The translations under genes were made by a program, and so were the position numbers. A model generated the notes under the pieces. The model was not told where the DNA came from, did not search any database, and saw nothing but the letters and a program-made list of their open reading frames with translations. From Mesostigma viride (Eukaryota; Streptophyta; Mesostigmatophyceae; Mesostigmatales; Mesostigmataceae), in assembly GCA_009746045.1 (NCBI GenBank), contig RPFO01000104.1, positions 1,494,155-1,558,154 of the forward strand: 64,000 bases of DNA, given 5' to 3'. Shown one piece after another: positions 9,048-20,875 of this stretch; within the stretch, counting starts at the first letter, position 1, and every line of letters begins with the position of its first letter.

Positions 9048-9512
9048 TTATGACTTGCGCCTCAGCATTTCGAAGCGCATGACGATTGTCCAGTCACCGA
9101 CAGTGGGCTTGGCAGACGCGTTCAATGGTTCAGCAGCGTCCACGTGGCAGACGCGAATTTTAAAAGACCCACCCTTTGTCAGTAGGTAGGGATCTGCTAT
9201 GCTCAGATAGTTTTGTTGATTGATGATGGCATAGTCCGTGGCAGTTGTTCCGCCGGACGCTATTTCCGTAGCCAGCAGTGCCATATCCCCCCCTGAGTGG
9301 AGAAAGGCGTCCGAGTACACCCCGATGACCCTGCAGGCAGCAGTAGATACAAATCCCTTTACAGATGCGAACAAGACGTGGGCCTTCCAGCGCCCATCTA
9401 GAACGGGCGCATCGGCGTTGCTTGGGATAGTGACTGTCCACTCGTTTACATTGGACTGGCCCCTTGAGGTTGCATTGCCTGAATAAAGTGTTAACACGTA
9501 CACGTCCTTCAT
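9048..9512 (-). CDS. Unknown beta-rich viral-type protein, possibly virion-associated
   Basis: This 154-residue ORF starts at an ATG (MKDVYVLTLYSGNATSRGQ) and is rich in Val, Thr, Ala, Gly and aromatics in alternating patterns, suggesting a beta-sandwich. The opening layout (N-terminal strand, W-x-VTIP, then DGRWKAHVLFASV) loosely resembles small jelly-roll penton or minor-capsid proteins of large DNA viruses, but this is an impression and not a motif match. A TATA-like ATATATTTATA sits just upstream on the minus strand. Confidence 0.6.
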   Translation of the reverse strand: MKDVYVLTLYSGNATSRGQSNVNEWTVTIPSNADAPVLDGRWKAHVLFASVKGFVSTAACRVIGVYSDAFLHSGGDMALLATEIASGGTTATDYAIINQQNYLSIADPYLLTKGGSFKIRVCHVDAAEPLNASAKPTVGDWTIVMRFEMLRRKS

Positions 9513-9616
9513 GTTGGTGTATAAATATATGATTCTTACAAGTTAATAATTTATTGCGTTCCCTGGCTCCAAAGCAACTCTCTGGCAGAATAGAGACAAT
9601 CCGTGACCAGACCATC
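9513..9616. promoter_or_regulatory. Divergent viral-type promoter region
   Basis: This 104-bp AT-rich spacer separates divergent genes. It contains TATAAATATATGATTC (from about 9,520) only a few bases from the minus-strand start codon, and TTAATAATTTATTG further right. The short distance between TATA-like motif and ATG is typical of compact viral genes. Confidence 0.5.
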
Positions 9617-10525
9617 ATGACAAAGGCATTCCGCGTGTCCGCGGACGTTCGCGACTGGCGCATAGGCGTGCGCGCCGCGTCCGCGGTCCCCCAGCGCCAC
9701 TACGGACGCGCAACCATGGCGCAGTTGCGAAAGATCGCGCTCATGCAGGGAATGCGGCCCCTGCGGACTCTCAGTCGCCGGGAGCTAGAGTGCGGGGTGT
9801 ACGCGAACCAGTGTGCGATCCGTATCCAGCGTTGGGCGAGGCGCGTGGTGCTACCCTTTCACAGGGCGAAGAGGGCGATCGCCAGGCGGCTGGCCCTTCG
9901 CGTGACCAACAAGGAGGACCCGATAACGATGGACGCGTTGCCGCCCCCGGAACGCGTGTTTAAGTTTGTGCGACCCACGCGGCAGGTGGTCGGGTTCGAT
10001 GCGGTGCGGTTGGCCGAATACATCAACACGTCTGGGCGGTTCGAGGACCCGGCCACGCGGTTCCCTTTCACAGCAGTGGACCTTTGGCGTCTCGATAGAC
10101 AGGTGAGGGATCTGGGGTATCAGCGCCACTCCACACTGTTCCTGTACAAACACCCGGAGATCGTGCGCGCCATGAGGGAGCACGAGTCGCTGGTGGTGGG
10201 CCTGGATCGCATGGTGGTCAACATCGCGGAACAGATCGGGGAGATCCTGGCAGCGGAGGGGGCCGGTCCGGACACGCTGCAGTTGGTGTGGTCCACGTAC
10301 ATGACCGAGTGGCGCTCGTTTTTCGGCCAGCTGTACGTGCTGGACCCGAGTGCGGCGAAAAGCACATTGGACAATTGCGTCCAGGTCATCGTGAATGAAG
10401 CGCGAGGGGTTCCGGACGACCCAAGCGGGGCCGACAGCCGCCGTGGGTGCCTGAACGCGGTGACCATGCTGATGAGCACGCAGTTCTTCATGATGGCACC
10501 TCAGGGGGGGGTTATTTTTCTTTAG
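9617..10525 (+). CDS. U-box-like viral protein
   Basis: The frame is open from 9,554; the ATG at 9,617 (MTKAFRVSADVRDW) is the likelier start because it leaves room for the divergent promoter, giving 302 residues. The N-terminal third is very basic and contains IQRWARR, resembling an IQ-type helix. The motif DPITMDALP followed by an F-rich strand and RFEDPATRFPF resembles the U-box/RING-like modules common in giant viruses (DPIT ... dPxTR), which would suggest ubiquitin ligase activity. The C-terminal part is helical with no further motif. Its stop overlaps the end of the convergent Ig-like gene by 4 bp, as in tightly packed viral genomes. Confidence 0.65.
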   Translation: MTKAFRVSADVRDWRIGVRAASAVPQRHYGRATMAQLRKIALMQGMRPLRTLSRRELECGVYANQCAIRIQRWARRVVLPFHRAKRAIARRLALRVTNKEDPITMDALPPPERVFKFVRPTRQVVGFDAVRLAEYINTSGRFEDPATRFPFTAVDLWRLDRQVRDLGYQRHSTLFLYKHPEIVRAMREHESLVVGLDRMVVNIAEQIGEILAAEGAGPDTLQLVWSTYMTEWRSFFGQLYVLDPSAAKSTLDNCVQVIVNEARGVPDDPSGADSRRGCLNAVTMLMSTQFFMMAPQGGVIFL

Positions 10526-12786
10526 AAATGAAGCATCGTGGAGAACATAATGCTATCAGTCCACAGAGCCACACTAGCGAAATATAAATTGTATACGTTC
10601 CTGGCGATGCCTCTCACAGGGATAGGTTGGTGGCTTTTTGCATAGTAATCCGCTGCTTCGGATGACACGTTGGTCCATCCAAAACTCCTTAATACACTGT
10701 AACTTATGCTCGTCACCTCGTCAGGGGGCGGGTTGAGGCGAAAATCAAGCGTGGCTAATAACACTCGCTGCACCTCATCAATGTTGGCCGGCTCGTCGTC
10801 GCGTACTGCGTTAAACACCACGTAGTTGCTGGAAGGGAAGTTGTTAATGGCCAGGGCGCCCACGCCAGAGGCGCTTTCATAGGTCAAAAAATTAGCATCA
10901 TAAGGCAACTTAATTCCGTAGCCTGCCAAGTCTCTGAAAGCGGCCTCGGCGTACACCGAGATGGAAACATGGTACGTATTACAGCTGCTATCAATGTCCA
11001 CAACCAACATGAACCTTACGTCGCTGTTCTCGTTGCCTTCGACCCAGTTGTCTGACATCTCATTGGTAGGGGGGGTCCACGATGGGCTCCAGAAGAACGT
11101 GGCCCTCGCTTCTTCGCTGTTCTCGTTGCCTGCGACGTCCGTCACAGAGCCGGGCGGGAGGCTGACATCAACTCTATTAATCGCTGTGTTTGCTGTCAAG
11201 GTAAATGAGTAGGACATGCCCCCCCCCACGGCCACAAGATCGGACGCGATTCCTCCGTATATGTCAAGATCTGCCAATGCGAATCCTGTGACAGGCTCGC
11301 TAAACTCGGCGGTAACCGTGGCCGAGTTAGACGTGGAAGACATCACGGTAATGACGCAGGTGGGAGCAACGCCGTCGTGAAGGAAGTCTAATGACGCTGA
11401 GGCGAGGTTTGCCCTATTGATCTCATCAACCGCCGCTCCTGCTGGGACGTGCAGGGTTACTACACCCTGGCTCAGGGTGCTGGTAACAAAAAATGAATAC
11501 TCGCTCCCGGAGCCAGAAAACCCGGAGACCTGGCCGTTTTCTACTACCACACCGCTAGCGTGAAATCCAGTGACTGGCGCGCTGAACACGGCATTGACTA
11601 CCAGGTTTGGATGGGCGATGTTGGTCGCTGTTCGATCTGCGAACGCGAGGGTGACCGAGGGGGGTTGTAGAGGGTAATATTCAGATATGAATTCAAGAAC
11701 GCTGGACTTTACATTCGGGTTGCCATACACATCCGTGCAGGCATTCGCTTTGACCTCAGCAGTAATCGCCCCGTTAATTGCGGGCTTGATGGTATACAAG
11801 TGCACTCGCCCATCCGACGATGTGACGCCCTCGACAGCCCCTCCTGTCACGGTGAGCGCGTTGGCCATGTCCCCGGAGACGGTTTCGCTGAAGGTCGCCG
11901 TCACGGCGGCCAGTTGTCGGTAGCTTGCTGGGGTCGACAATACGAGCTCCACTGTGGGCGGGACAGCGTACGTGAATTCGAGGGTGTTTGACGCAGAGTT
12001 AGGGTTGCCTGCGCCGTCTACCGCCGCACCCTCCGGTAGTTGAAGTGACACGTCTCCCTCCGCTGGCGTTAACACAAAGGAGTAAGCGGACGCATTCTCA
12101 GCGGTAAACCCGGCAATTGTGGCGTTTACTACGAGGAACTTGTCGGCCTCTAGCCCCATAACAGGTTCGCTAAACACGGCCGTGACCGTGACAGCGGAGG
12201 ACACTTCCCCTGCCATCTGGATGGTGCAGGTGGGGGGGACGGCGTCGTGGGCGAAGGTGAGCGAGTTGGATGCGGTGTTCGGCCTATCGATTTCGTCGCG
12301 CGCCGCCCCCGCGTCAACGGTGACGTTCACGTCCCCTTCAGGAGGGGTAGGCTGGATCGTGAACAAGTATTCACTGCCAGAGCCGGCAAGGGAGCGCGCC
12401 TGTCCGTTCGTCACTAGTATTTTAGACGTGTCAAAGCCGGTGACCGGTTCGCTGAAGGTTGCTGATATGTCTAAGGTTGGATTCGCGGCGTTTGTAGATG
12501 TGCGGCCCGCAAAAGCCAAGGAGACGCGCGGAGGGTCGACAGAGTAATAGTTCGATACAAACGACAGGGTGTTGGATTCTTTGTTCCCGTTTCCATCCGC
12601 ATCTATGCAAGTGTCGGCATGAATTGTTGCGGTGATGTTTCCGTTGAGCAGGGGCTTTATGGTGTACAAGAAGACACTGTCGCTCTCTTTCTCAACATCC
12701 CCCACAACACTCCCATTTGTGACCACGAGCGGCGGGGGGGCGTTGACATTTTCGCTAAATGTGGCCGTGACGACCGGAAGCTGCCT
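10522..12786 (-). pseudogene. Large Ig-like repeat protein, C-terminal part (split by the CACTA-type element)
   Basis: An uninterrupted frame of about 755 codons encodes six tandem Ig-like domains of about 90 residues resembling bacterial Big_12/Bap-type repeats (ATFSEPVTGF, VTNG, then GAAxDxxGNxN). The first domain is cut by the transposon. Domains 1-3 match domains 4-6 in order (for example RQLPVVTATFSE versus RQLAAVTATFSE), so a three-domain unit was duplicated. The last roughly 180 residues hold a cohesin-like segment (FRDLAGYGIKLPYDANFLTY). Such proteins usually form surface fibres or adhesins, here perhaps on the virion. The N-terminal part lies at 25,006-25,837. Confidence 0.82.
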
Positions 12787-12842
12787 CACTATACTTTTCG
12801 TCCGAGGGTGGTAAAAAGCATCCGAGGCGTAAATTACGAGGT
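12787..12842 (+). repeat. Left 56-bp TIR of the CACTA-type element
   Basis: This is a perfect inverted copy of 24,948-25,003, starting CACTATAC. The region just inside (to about 13,100) has scattered GTAATTTACC and TAGTAA motifs in both orientations, resembling subterminal transposase sites. Confidence 0.92.
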
Positions 12843-13293
12843 CTTATCTTACTACCTAGATCCGAGGCGTGAGATCCAACGCCGTAATCATTACGACGTA
12901 GGATGATAGGTAGTAATTTTACTAGCCGTAAGTAAAAGTAACGTTACGACTGCACATCTTTGGTAGTACATTACCGACAGAGTAAATTACCGCGACGGGT
13001 CTTGGTTGGTAATTTACCACCTGTAGATTAGGTGCTAGTGATCCGATGCTGTAAGATACGTTTCAGTAAGTTACTTCGGGGATCTTTGCCTGTACACGGC
13101 CAGATGGATAATTATATTGTAATGGAGAAGTGGGAGAACGTGCGTGTCTATTAGCAAATGCAGCGAAATATAAAAATGTAGTTATCAGCCTTTTTCGCCT
13201 ATTCAGCAGTTGTCGTTGTCGGCCGTTGTCATTAAGCGGCTATAGATTATGTGTGCTGGGGCCGGTGAAAAGACGCTAGCAAAGTTCGTCTGA

Positions 13294-14404
13294 ATGGCGT
13301 CCAATGGAGGGGATTTTATTCTTAGTGGATTGTTGGACGAGGAGAAGGCGAGGTTGCTGGCGGAGAATGCGAAAGAGCAGAGGGAAGCAGCGGAAGCCGT
13401 GCGTGGAAGATGAGGTAACGGGATGGAGTGTGGGCCCTGGCTTCTGGTTATGAAATGATGGCGGTTGCAGGCCAGCCGTGCTCGCTGGTAATGGGTGCGT
13501 GGTGTTGAAATCCAAGTTCTGCGCGTATTCTGTTTTTTGGTCAATGATTGAAGGGATGTCGCCTTGTTTTATTTTTGTGCATCTGCGTCCCGTCGTGACT
13601 GCCTCGTCATGGACGCCCAGGGGTAGAAGTTCGAACGAGGGAATGATTTTTCAAACGCCTGGATATGTTATGATAGTACGAATAAATGGTAATGGGTAGA
13701 GGCGGCCAAAATTTTGTTGGAAGTGTGCCAACGCCGCACATACGACTTGAACAACCCTAGGTATCTTAGGAAAAGGAAACACGGATACGTCGGAGTGGAG
13801 GAAGAGGAAGACGATGACGATGGTGAAGACGGAGAGGTTTACAATGGAGGCCTTGAGAATGGGGAGACATTGAAGCAGGAGAGCAGGGTAGCGGTGAGTG
13901 GCCCGTCATGAATTACATTGTGGTTGCAGTTGTTAGCGAGGCGTGTTGATTGCTTCTTGCCGCGGGTAATCGCTAGCGTGCATAACCTTCTTTTTTCAAC
14001 AGGTGTTCTGGTGCATTGACTGCCGCAAAGCAATTAATGGGACTGATTATGTGCCTATCATGCCGTTTGGGAATCATACATTGCCAACATTTCGTGTTTA
14101 GAAGGCGCGCCTTCAGAAGCATATTCAGCACCGCACGAGCCAGGTGCTGAAGGCGTGCTTGGAGAGGAAGGGGTATAAAGTGCGCATGACCGCATCGAAG
14201 AAGAAGAAGAAGCAGGAATCGGGCAAGACCATGATAACCGAGCCAGGATTGGCTTTCGTGCATGCAGTACATGGTGCGGCGCAGGCAGTGAATGCTGCAT
14301 CGATTGCAGCGGTGCAGCCTGTGGCCATGGCGGTGCAGGGCGCGGGTCCTGAAGTGTGGGCGTTGGCGAAGCAGATTCACGATGCTGTCATGGCCACGTT
14401 GTGA
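13294..14404 (+). pseudogene. Three-exon gene inside the CACTA-type element, in-frame stop
   Basis: Phase-0 exons fit well: 13,294-13,398 (MASNGGDFILSGLLDEEKA), 13,702-13,893 (AAKILLEVCQRRTYDLN, then a Glu/Asp run) and 14,003-14,404. Introns of 303 and 109 bp have GT...AG ends; the second has donor GCG/GTGAGT and acceptor TTTTTTCAACAG. Exon 3 starts VFWCIDCRKAINGTDYVPI, meets a TAG at 14,099-14,101, and continues in the same frame with a basic helical region (ARLQKHIQHRTSQVLK), a lysine cluster and an Ala-rich tail. The stop may be a disabling mutation. I recognise no family; an acidic plus CxxC layout could suit a transposon DNA-binding protein, but that is a guess. Confidence 0.5.
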
Positions 14405-14483
14405 AGCCAAGGAATGGGTGTTGGTTCCAGTCAGGTGCCTCGCCCGGAGGAAGCTTTTCTGCTGTAAGCAGAGGTGCGGCATC

Positions 14484-14575
14484 AAGCATTTGCAATCGCC
14501 ATGAGAGCAGTGGAGATGTCAGCGGCATGAAGCATTTGCAATCGCCATGAGAGCAGTGGAGATGTCTGCGGCATT
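14484..14575. repeat. Tandem duplication, 46-bp unit, two copies
   Basis: The segment beginning AAGCATTTGCAATCGCCATG occurs at 14,484 and again at 14,530. It lies just beyond the stop of the three-exon gene. Confidence 0.85.
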
Positions 14576-14849
14576 GGGAGATCTGCAGACAATTGCAGGA
14601 GGACATTGTGCGGTACGCTTGTAGGGTGTATGCTGTGTTGTTCCGCTCGCTAATGGACATGTGCCCCTGTAACCTCTTCCAGGCTAGTATCTGCTATCCA
14701 CCTCTTCAGGCTTGAAAAGTAAATTGCTGTACGGTTCACAATTGGCATGGCTTGACATGCACGCGTCCTTGACTGTGGTCTGCATGGGTTTGGGGTTTAG
14801 CGGTTTACATCAGACTCTGCTGTGTATCTGCTTAATCAGCCGACGTGTC

Positions 14850-15318
14850 ACATGGGGACAGCAACGGCGCTGGGATGCAGCCCGGTGTGAATGCGAGTAA
14901 GGTACGCGCTGTCATGCATGGCGGATGGGGCGTGGAAGCCACGACCCACGTTTTTGTGTGTGCACGGGGGGCTAGGGGGCAAGTCGTTGTGTTGCTGCCA
15001 TCCATATGGCCATGGATATGCGGGAAGCTTTCCCTGTACCCATACTTAATGATGCATGGACTGGTTGTGACAGCCAAGGGTTTAGCTGTCGTGGGTTTGC
15101 TGAGTGATCATGGCAGTCTGCTAGGCTGGTGCTAGAACAGCCATAGCGCGGTTACTGCTATGTCTTGCCCGTGCTAACTGATGCTGCAGCCATGCGTGGA
15201 GCGCGAATCGTCCCGTGAGGAGAAGGAGGAGGCGGGGCCGGTGCACCCATGGGCAGGGCCGGAGAAGAAGGACGCGGAGCACCCAGTGTGGGAGAAGGAG
15301 AAGGCGGGGAAGCACTGA
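14850..15318 (+). CDS. Candidate exons of an unknown gene
   Basis: Two exon-like stretches fit GT-AG rules. About 14,850-14,904 reads GDSNGAGMQPGVNASK and ends at AAG/GTACGC. 15,190-15,318 follows the acceptor GATGCTGCAG and encodes 42 highly charged residues (PCVERESSREEKEEAG ... EKEKAGKH) before a TGA. They could be later exons of the upstream gene or a separate one. No domain recognised. Confidence 0.3.
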
Positions 15319-15507
15319 AGCTCCACCCCATGTCAGGCCTCTAGTATAGGTGCCAGTTAACTAAACCCATGCACGTGCAGGTTGTAGCTCAGAATGTATT
15401 TAAAATCATATGCCCCTTTTCAGGTATATGTGTAACAGTGACTCCCAACGGATATATGTTCCTAATTTATTAAATTCTTACTGAATAATTGTTGTCTTTA
15501 TGAACCC

Positions 15508-15842
15508 ATGAAGAGCAAAGCCCGGTGGGGAGTACATGTAACGCATTACCACGAGAAGGGGTCCCCACACCGCATTTCTTCGCTCTCTGTTCCTATGCAG
15601 AACAAGAAGAGGTGGAAGACCAATGTCCCGGCTCACACGCCAGCCCATGTGGGTAAGCCCCCTCCCCCAAAGCGGAAGGGGCGCTTTGGGGAGAAGTGTA
15701 GTTAGGATTTTGTAGACTAGATAGCTTAGAGTTAGCTTATTTCGATGTCGCGGCTTGACCCACCTCTACCCATTCAGCAAGGAATATGCATGTGCTGCAT
15801 GATCTCCCAACGGAGGCATGTTATAATTTTATTTGATTCTTT
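15508..15842 (+). mobile_element. LINE 3' fragment E
   Basis: A short open frame ends HVGKPPPPKRKGRFGEKCS, matching the C-terminus of the LINE ORFs at 42,478, 58,897 and 62,200 (PVGKPPPPKRKGRFAE). The shared 3' UTR follows, with GATCTCCCAACGGAGGCATG and an A/T-rich tail. It is strongly 5'-truncated and nested in the CACTA-type element. Confidence 0.75.
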
Positions 15843-16184
15843 AATGTAGTGTCTTGGGGCATGATGCAGATGAGATTTGTAACTTCCGTGTAATTATGTT
15901 TCTAAAGAGATTAGCATAGTACTCTAAACATGCCCATGCGCATGACACGCAAGTACTAACTTACTTACACCAGACCTGGCAATAAACAAGCATTGATGGG
16001 ATGGACCCAGCGATACATAATGGGCGTGCATGCGTAAAAAATATACACTATGCATGGCCCAATGGGCATGCATTCAAATAATTACAAATGAAGGCCGACA
16101 TGAGAGCACTGAAGCTAAACCAGACCGGGCCACAATTAACCCTCCAGCACCAAAGTTCCACTGCATCATGTAAGACAAGCCTGA
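15843..16184. other. No gene seen
   Basis: This stretch is AT-rich. It includes CATGGCCCAATGGGCATGC, a hairpin with an A/T tail resembling the LINE 3' stem-loop, near 16,055-16,080. Confidence 0.5.
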
Positions 16185-16955
16185 CATCCATCCATCCATC
16201 CATCCATCCATCCATCCATCCATCCATCCATCCATCCATCCATCCATCCATCCATCCATCCATCCATCCATCCATCCATCCATCCATCCATCCATCCATC
16301 CATCCATCCATCCATCCATCCATCCATCCATCCATCCATCCATCCATCCATCCATCCATCCATCCATCCATCCATCCATCCATCCATCCATCCATCCATC
16401 CATCCATCCATCCATCCATCCATCCATCCATCCATCCATCCATCCATCCATCCATCCATCCATCCATCCATCCATCCATCCATCCATCCATCCATCCATC
16501 CATCCATCCATCCATCCATCCATCCATCCATCCATCCATCCATCCATCCATCCATCCATCCATCCATCCATCCATCCATCCATCCATCCATCCATCCATC
16601 CATCCATCCATCCATCCATCCATCCATCCATCCATCCATCCATCCATCCATCCATCCATCCATCCATCCATCCATCCATCCATCCATCCATCCATCCATC
16701 CATCCATCCATCCATCCATCCATCCATCCATCCATCCATCCATCCATCCATCCATCCATCCATCCATCCATCCATCCATCCATCCATCCATCCATCCATC
16801 CATCCATCCATCCATCCATCCATCCATCCATCCATCCATCCATCCATCCATCCATCCATCCATCCATCCATCCATCCATCCATCCATCCATCCATCCATC
16901 CATCCATCCATCCATCCATCCATCCATCCATCCATCCATCCATCCATCCATCCAT
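16185..16955. repeat. (CATC)n microsatellite, about 190 units
   Basis: About 771 bp of almost perfect CATC repeat. It creates long artificial reading frames on both strands (Ser-Ile-His-Pro or Met-Asp-Gly-Trp repeats), which are not genes. Confidence 0.98.
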
Positions 16956-17943
16956 TGATCGGGGTATAGTCCTAGTACAGCCATGCTACGTCCTGGCTAT
17001 GATGAGATTACTTGCCCACGCTCCTAGTGTTATGCCATGCTCACATGGGTCTTATTGCACCCACAGATTGCCGGATCGTTAGCGTGTCCGTTTAGCTAGC
17101 GTCCCCGAATGCAGCTGTGGCATGCCTTAGGCATGAAGAAGACTGGGGGTCTCTGCCCTTTCTCCTGTTGTGCACACACAGGCATTAAAAGCACTTCGGT
17201 GCTCCGTGACTCCCCAACGGGAGCACGTGTTTAAATAATTAATTAATGAATGAATCGGGGTTAACTAATGCTCCTTGACTCCCTAATGGGGGCATGAGTT
17301 TAATAAATGAATTAAGTAGTTAGTTAATAAATCAGGTTGATTCAGATGAAGTCCCTGCTGGTTCCTTGTGGACTGGCCAGCCAGGGAGATATCTTCTTAC
17401 ATGGTCAGGCCCTTGCCGACCATGTAACAACCTGTTAGGCGACGCAGTGGCCAACATTGGACATACCGCCATATGTTTGTCTCCGCGATATGATTTTAGC
17501 TGACATGCAGAGCACAGACACTGTTGGCGTCATCCGCTCAACCCCTCTTATTCATACATGGGACCTCGGATATGTAGGATTAGTAGCGTTGCCCAGGCGG
17601 ACATTGTCAAAGACTACGACCCCCCAGTTGTGGGTCCTAGGAAATTTAACAAGCATGATTGTCTCCTTGTTGATAGGCATTAATTCATCCTTGATGATAG
17701 GCATTGCTTGCGTGCAAGATTAGCCCGAGGCCCATATTTTAGACTACTAGCTGAGCTGTGGACATACATGTAGTTATTGACGTCTTGACGATATTGACGT
17801 CTTGGGGGACTTCCACTATATCTTCTTTGGGGAATTCAGAGATCCCGGTCCCCCAACATGGACATGAGACTAATTAAAATCAATTAATCAATGTCATGAA
17901 TAGAGCGCGTTCATGACGTTCAGTCATGAACAGAGCCCTAACC
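16956..17943. other. LINE-like 3' tails; otherwise no gene seen
   Basis: At 17,200-17,245 and 17,265-17,310 are two short sequences with the stem-loop GACTCCCCAACGGGAG or GACTCCCTAATGGGGG followed by AATTAATTAATGAATG-like tails. They match the tail found on the other strand at 58,620-58,665. An 88-codon plus-strand ORF at 17,457-17,723 has no recognisable content. Confidence 0.5.
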
Positions 17944-17947
17944 TTAA

Positions 17948-19646
17948 CCCCTAAATGGTCTTGCTGCCGATTTTCCGCCAAAAAGTGACTTGCAGCCGAT
18001 TTGTCGGCACCTACTCGGGGGACCAGTTTGCGAGAATACTATTGGGAATTAGGAAACGTTTAGCTGAGAAGAATGAAAGTTTATAAGTTTCTCCAGAACA
18101 TGATACTAGGGTTTGCTATATTTTGACCAAGTTTAACAGGTGTTCCAGACCGTCAAAGTACAAGGGGTCAGGGTACTTTTTCACGTACAACGTGCATTCC
18201 GGAAAACGACGACCTGGCCATGGCGGCTTGCGCCCACGCATGGCATTTACGTTTGCGTTCGAATTTTCTGGCCAAACTTAGGATATTGATTTTATACGTC
18301 CTAAAGATCATACAGGCCAATTTTTGGTTCGCGGGAATGCCATTTGATAGGTGTCGGCAGCGTTCTTGCTGGAAAAAACTGCGATCAGGCCGGACGATAG
18401 AAACGTTGACAGCAATACCTTTCCGGCGTATTTTAAAGGATATATCGGTTTCTTTGTACTTTTTATGATACATATTAGTCGTAAACGTGCAAGGGTGGCC
18501 AGAAATCGCCGAATCCAGCGACCATGCTGCACAACTTTGGTGTGCCGAAATGCGCCATTTTGCGGCCACCGCCTGGGCCAAGGTAACGCCATCCATGCCT
18601 GGTAAAGCTTAATCATCGTTTTCCTATCGATGTTTGACGTTTATATATACGTTCTAGCTTGTGTAGCACATTCTTTTTGCATTATTCATGCTCTTTCTTG
18701 ACCCTGGCCTGGCCCCTTTCTAAAACACCCTTCTTAGATGCTTCCCTCAGTCAGTTGACCTGCCACAGGGTGATGGTGATAAGTTTTAGAGGCTGTATGG
18801 GTTTGAATACCTCCATATATGTTTGTTATACATTTCCCACACACATATTGCATGAGTGTGAGGCAGTTGGCTGGTCTCTGTGGCATCATCAAGCATGTAA
18901 CCGGTGAGTAGAAGCTTCCCATTGTCAGCATGTGCCACCAGGTGTGCTGGCCATCACCTGGAAAGCTATAGCAGCTTAGGCCTAGTTTATCCTTGCTAGG
19001 GCAGGCTGAAATAGGCTTAAAATCACTAGTTTGTTGGTGGCTGCCTCCTAGAATGCATGCCTTGCGTAGGGTATCCGTACCACGTTACCTACGTGCATGG
19101 ACAAGGTGGCACCTGCACATAGGTGCCATGTAAGGGCAGTGTGATGATGCAGTTATGTTTCCCCATAATTGTGGAAGGGAAATGTATTGTTTGGCATGGT
19201 TGGGGGCCATATTAGTAGGTATTAGTAGGTAGTATGCCCACTCCTACCCCCTTGGTTGCTTTTTACCAACGGTACCCCTATGGGCTGTACTGGGTGTAAC
19301 TGCTGGTATACCCACCCAAATGATGACCCCAATGGCTCAAACTGTTCAGCAACTAATTGTTTATCATCCCTGAAGTGGTAGGTGCCTAGCTCTTACAACA
19401 TAATTCAAAATGCACATTCTACCAAAAATGAAAACGCTCGTCTTGACCCCCCTGACTTTGACGACAGTTATACATGGCCTACGATGAATATATGTGAGGT
19501 TGTGATATATCATGGCTTAGGGCAACTCATGGACATGCTTGCCCCCCAAGGACAGCCATTGGATATTGCTAGGTTGTACAGGGGCTGGTTTACAAAATAG
19601 GTGAGTTACTGCCGATTTATCGGCAGCATTTCTGCCCATTTAGGGG
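17948..19646. mobile_element. piggyBac-like non-autonomous element, 1.7 kb
   Basis: The element is bounded by TTAA on both sides (17,944-17,947 and 19,647-19,650) and begins CCCCTAAATGG, with the exact reverse complement at its right end. TGCTGCCGAT motifs recur in inverted orientation just inside both ends. TTAA duplication with CCC...GGG ends is the hallmark of piggyBac. The interior has no convincing transposase; a 142-codon minus-strand ORF (18,168-18,596) shows no known motif. It is nested in the CACTA-type element. Confidence 0.72.
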
Positions 19647-20134
19647 TTAAACACATAAGAAAACAATTATGGCGGGCCATGTGACCAATGTAAGAAGCTT
19701 AGCCCCCAAACATATTGTTGTCTCACGTAATGAATCACTTGCTGATCAACAAATCGATGGTTATCTCATAGGCACAATGTACCTCTGACCATCATTGCTG
19801 GCCCATGCATGCATGCACCAATGGCAGCCTACATGACACATACATCGCTTATTTGCCATGTAAAAAATGCGACAAAGTGTCCATATAGGTACTCATAGAT
19901 TAGCACAAATTCCTTAGCACGATGTGGACAACTTTACTTAACGGTGAAAGCCTGTCTCGCCCTTATTGCCTTGAGGGTTCCCGGCGATAGGTCCTGTCTG
20001 TTGGTCGACATTTTTCTTTTGCAGCTGGCCATCGTCGGTAGGTATGAATGATCTCGATGCTAGCAATTACGATGATGATACCCGAGGTAGTCTATACCTA
20101 GGATCGAGAGCTTCTTCTTGTATGGCAATGCCGG

Positions 20135-20860
20135 CAGTTAACTATTACTCCGAATAAAGAGTTAAGAGGTTGGCCCTCGGCAGTCGGCATGGCGATCACG
20201 GAGCGATGACGGGGCGATGACGGGGCGATGACGGGGCGTTGACGCGCGTGATGAATAGGATCTGTTTGACAGGCGGCGGCTATTGGTAATATAGATTGTT
20301 GATTAAGAGAAGAGTTTAGATGTTGGCCCGTGGGCGATGACGGTGACGGCGTCACCGTCATCGCCCTCGACGGGCGTCATGAATACGACCTTTTTGATAT
20401 GCGGCGGCTATTGGTAATATAGGTCGTTGACTACTACTCCGAATACAAATGTAAAAAGTTAAGAGGTTGGCCCTCGGCTGGCTCGGCATGGCGATCACGG
20501 GGCGATGACGGGGCGATGACGGGGCGTTGACGCGCGTGATGAATAGGATCTGTTTGATAGGCGGCGGCTATTGGTAATATAGATTGTTGATTAAGAGAAG
20601 AGTTTAGATGTTGGCCCGTCGAGGGCGATGACGGTGACGGTCGTCACCGTCATCGCCCTCGACGGGCGTGATGATAAGCCCATGTTTGATATGCGGCAGC
20701 TATTGGTAGTATAGGTCGTTGACTATCACTCCGAATAAAGAGTTAACAGGTTAAGGCCCTCGGCCGGGCGATGACGGGGCGATGACGGGGCGATGACGGG
20801 GCGTTGACGCTCGTGATGAATAGGACCTGTTTGATAGGCGGCGGCTATTGCTAATATATA
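20135..20860. repeat. Satellite-like repeat, about 290-bp unit
   Basis: About 2.4 copies of a unit with landmarks GTTAAGAGGTTGGCCCTCGG near 20,161 and 20,458 and a variant near 20,742. Each unit holds runs of GATGACGGGGC and a GGCGGCGGCTATTGG block. The GGGCGATGACGGTGACGG stretch forms a long palindrome with its downstream complement. Confidence 0.85.
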
Positions 20861-20875
20861 GGTCGGATATTTGTG

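Noticed and set aside
16048-16984. ORFs of nearly 300 residues made of MDGW or SIHP repeats
   Set aside because: Pure translation of a CATC tetranucleotide array; all frames on both strands are open, so there is no coding evidence.
18168-18596. 142-codon ORF inside the piggyBac-like element as a transposase
   Set aside because: No DDD motif, no Cys-rich end and too short; probably chance.
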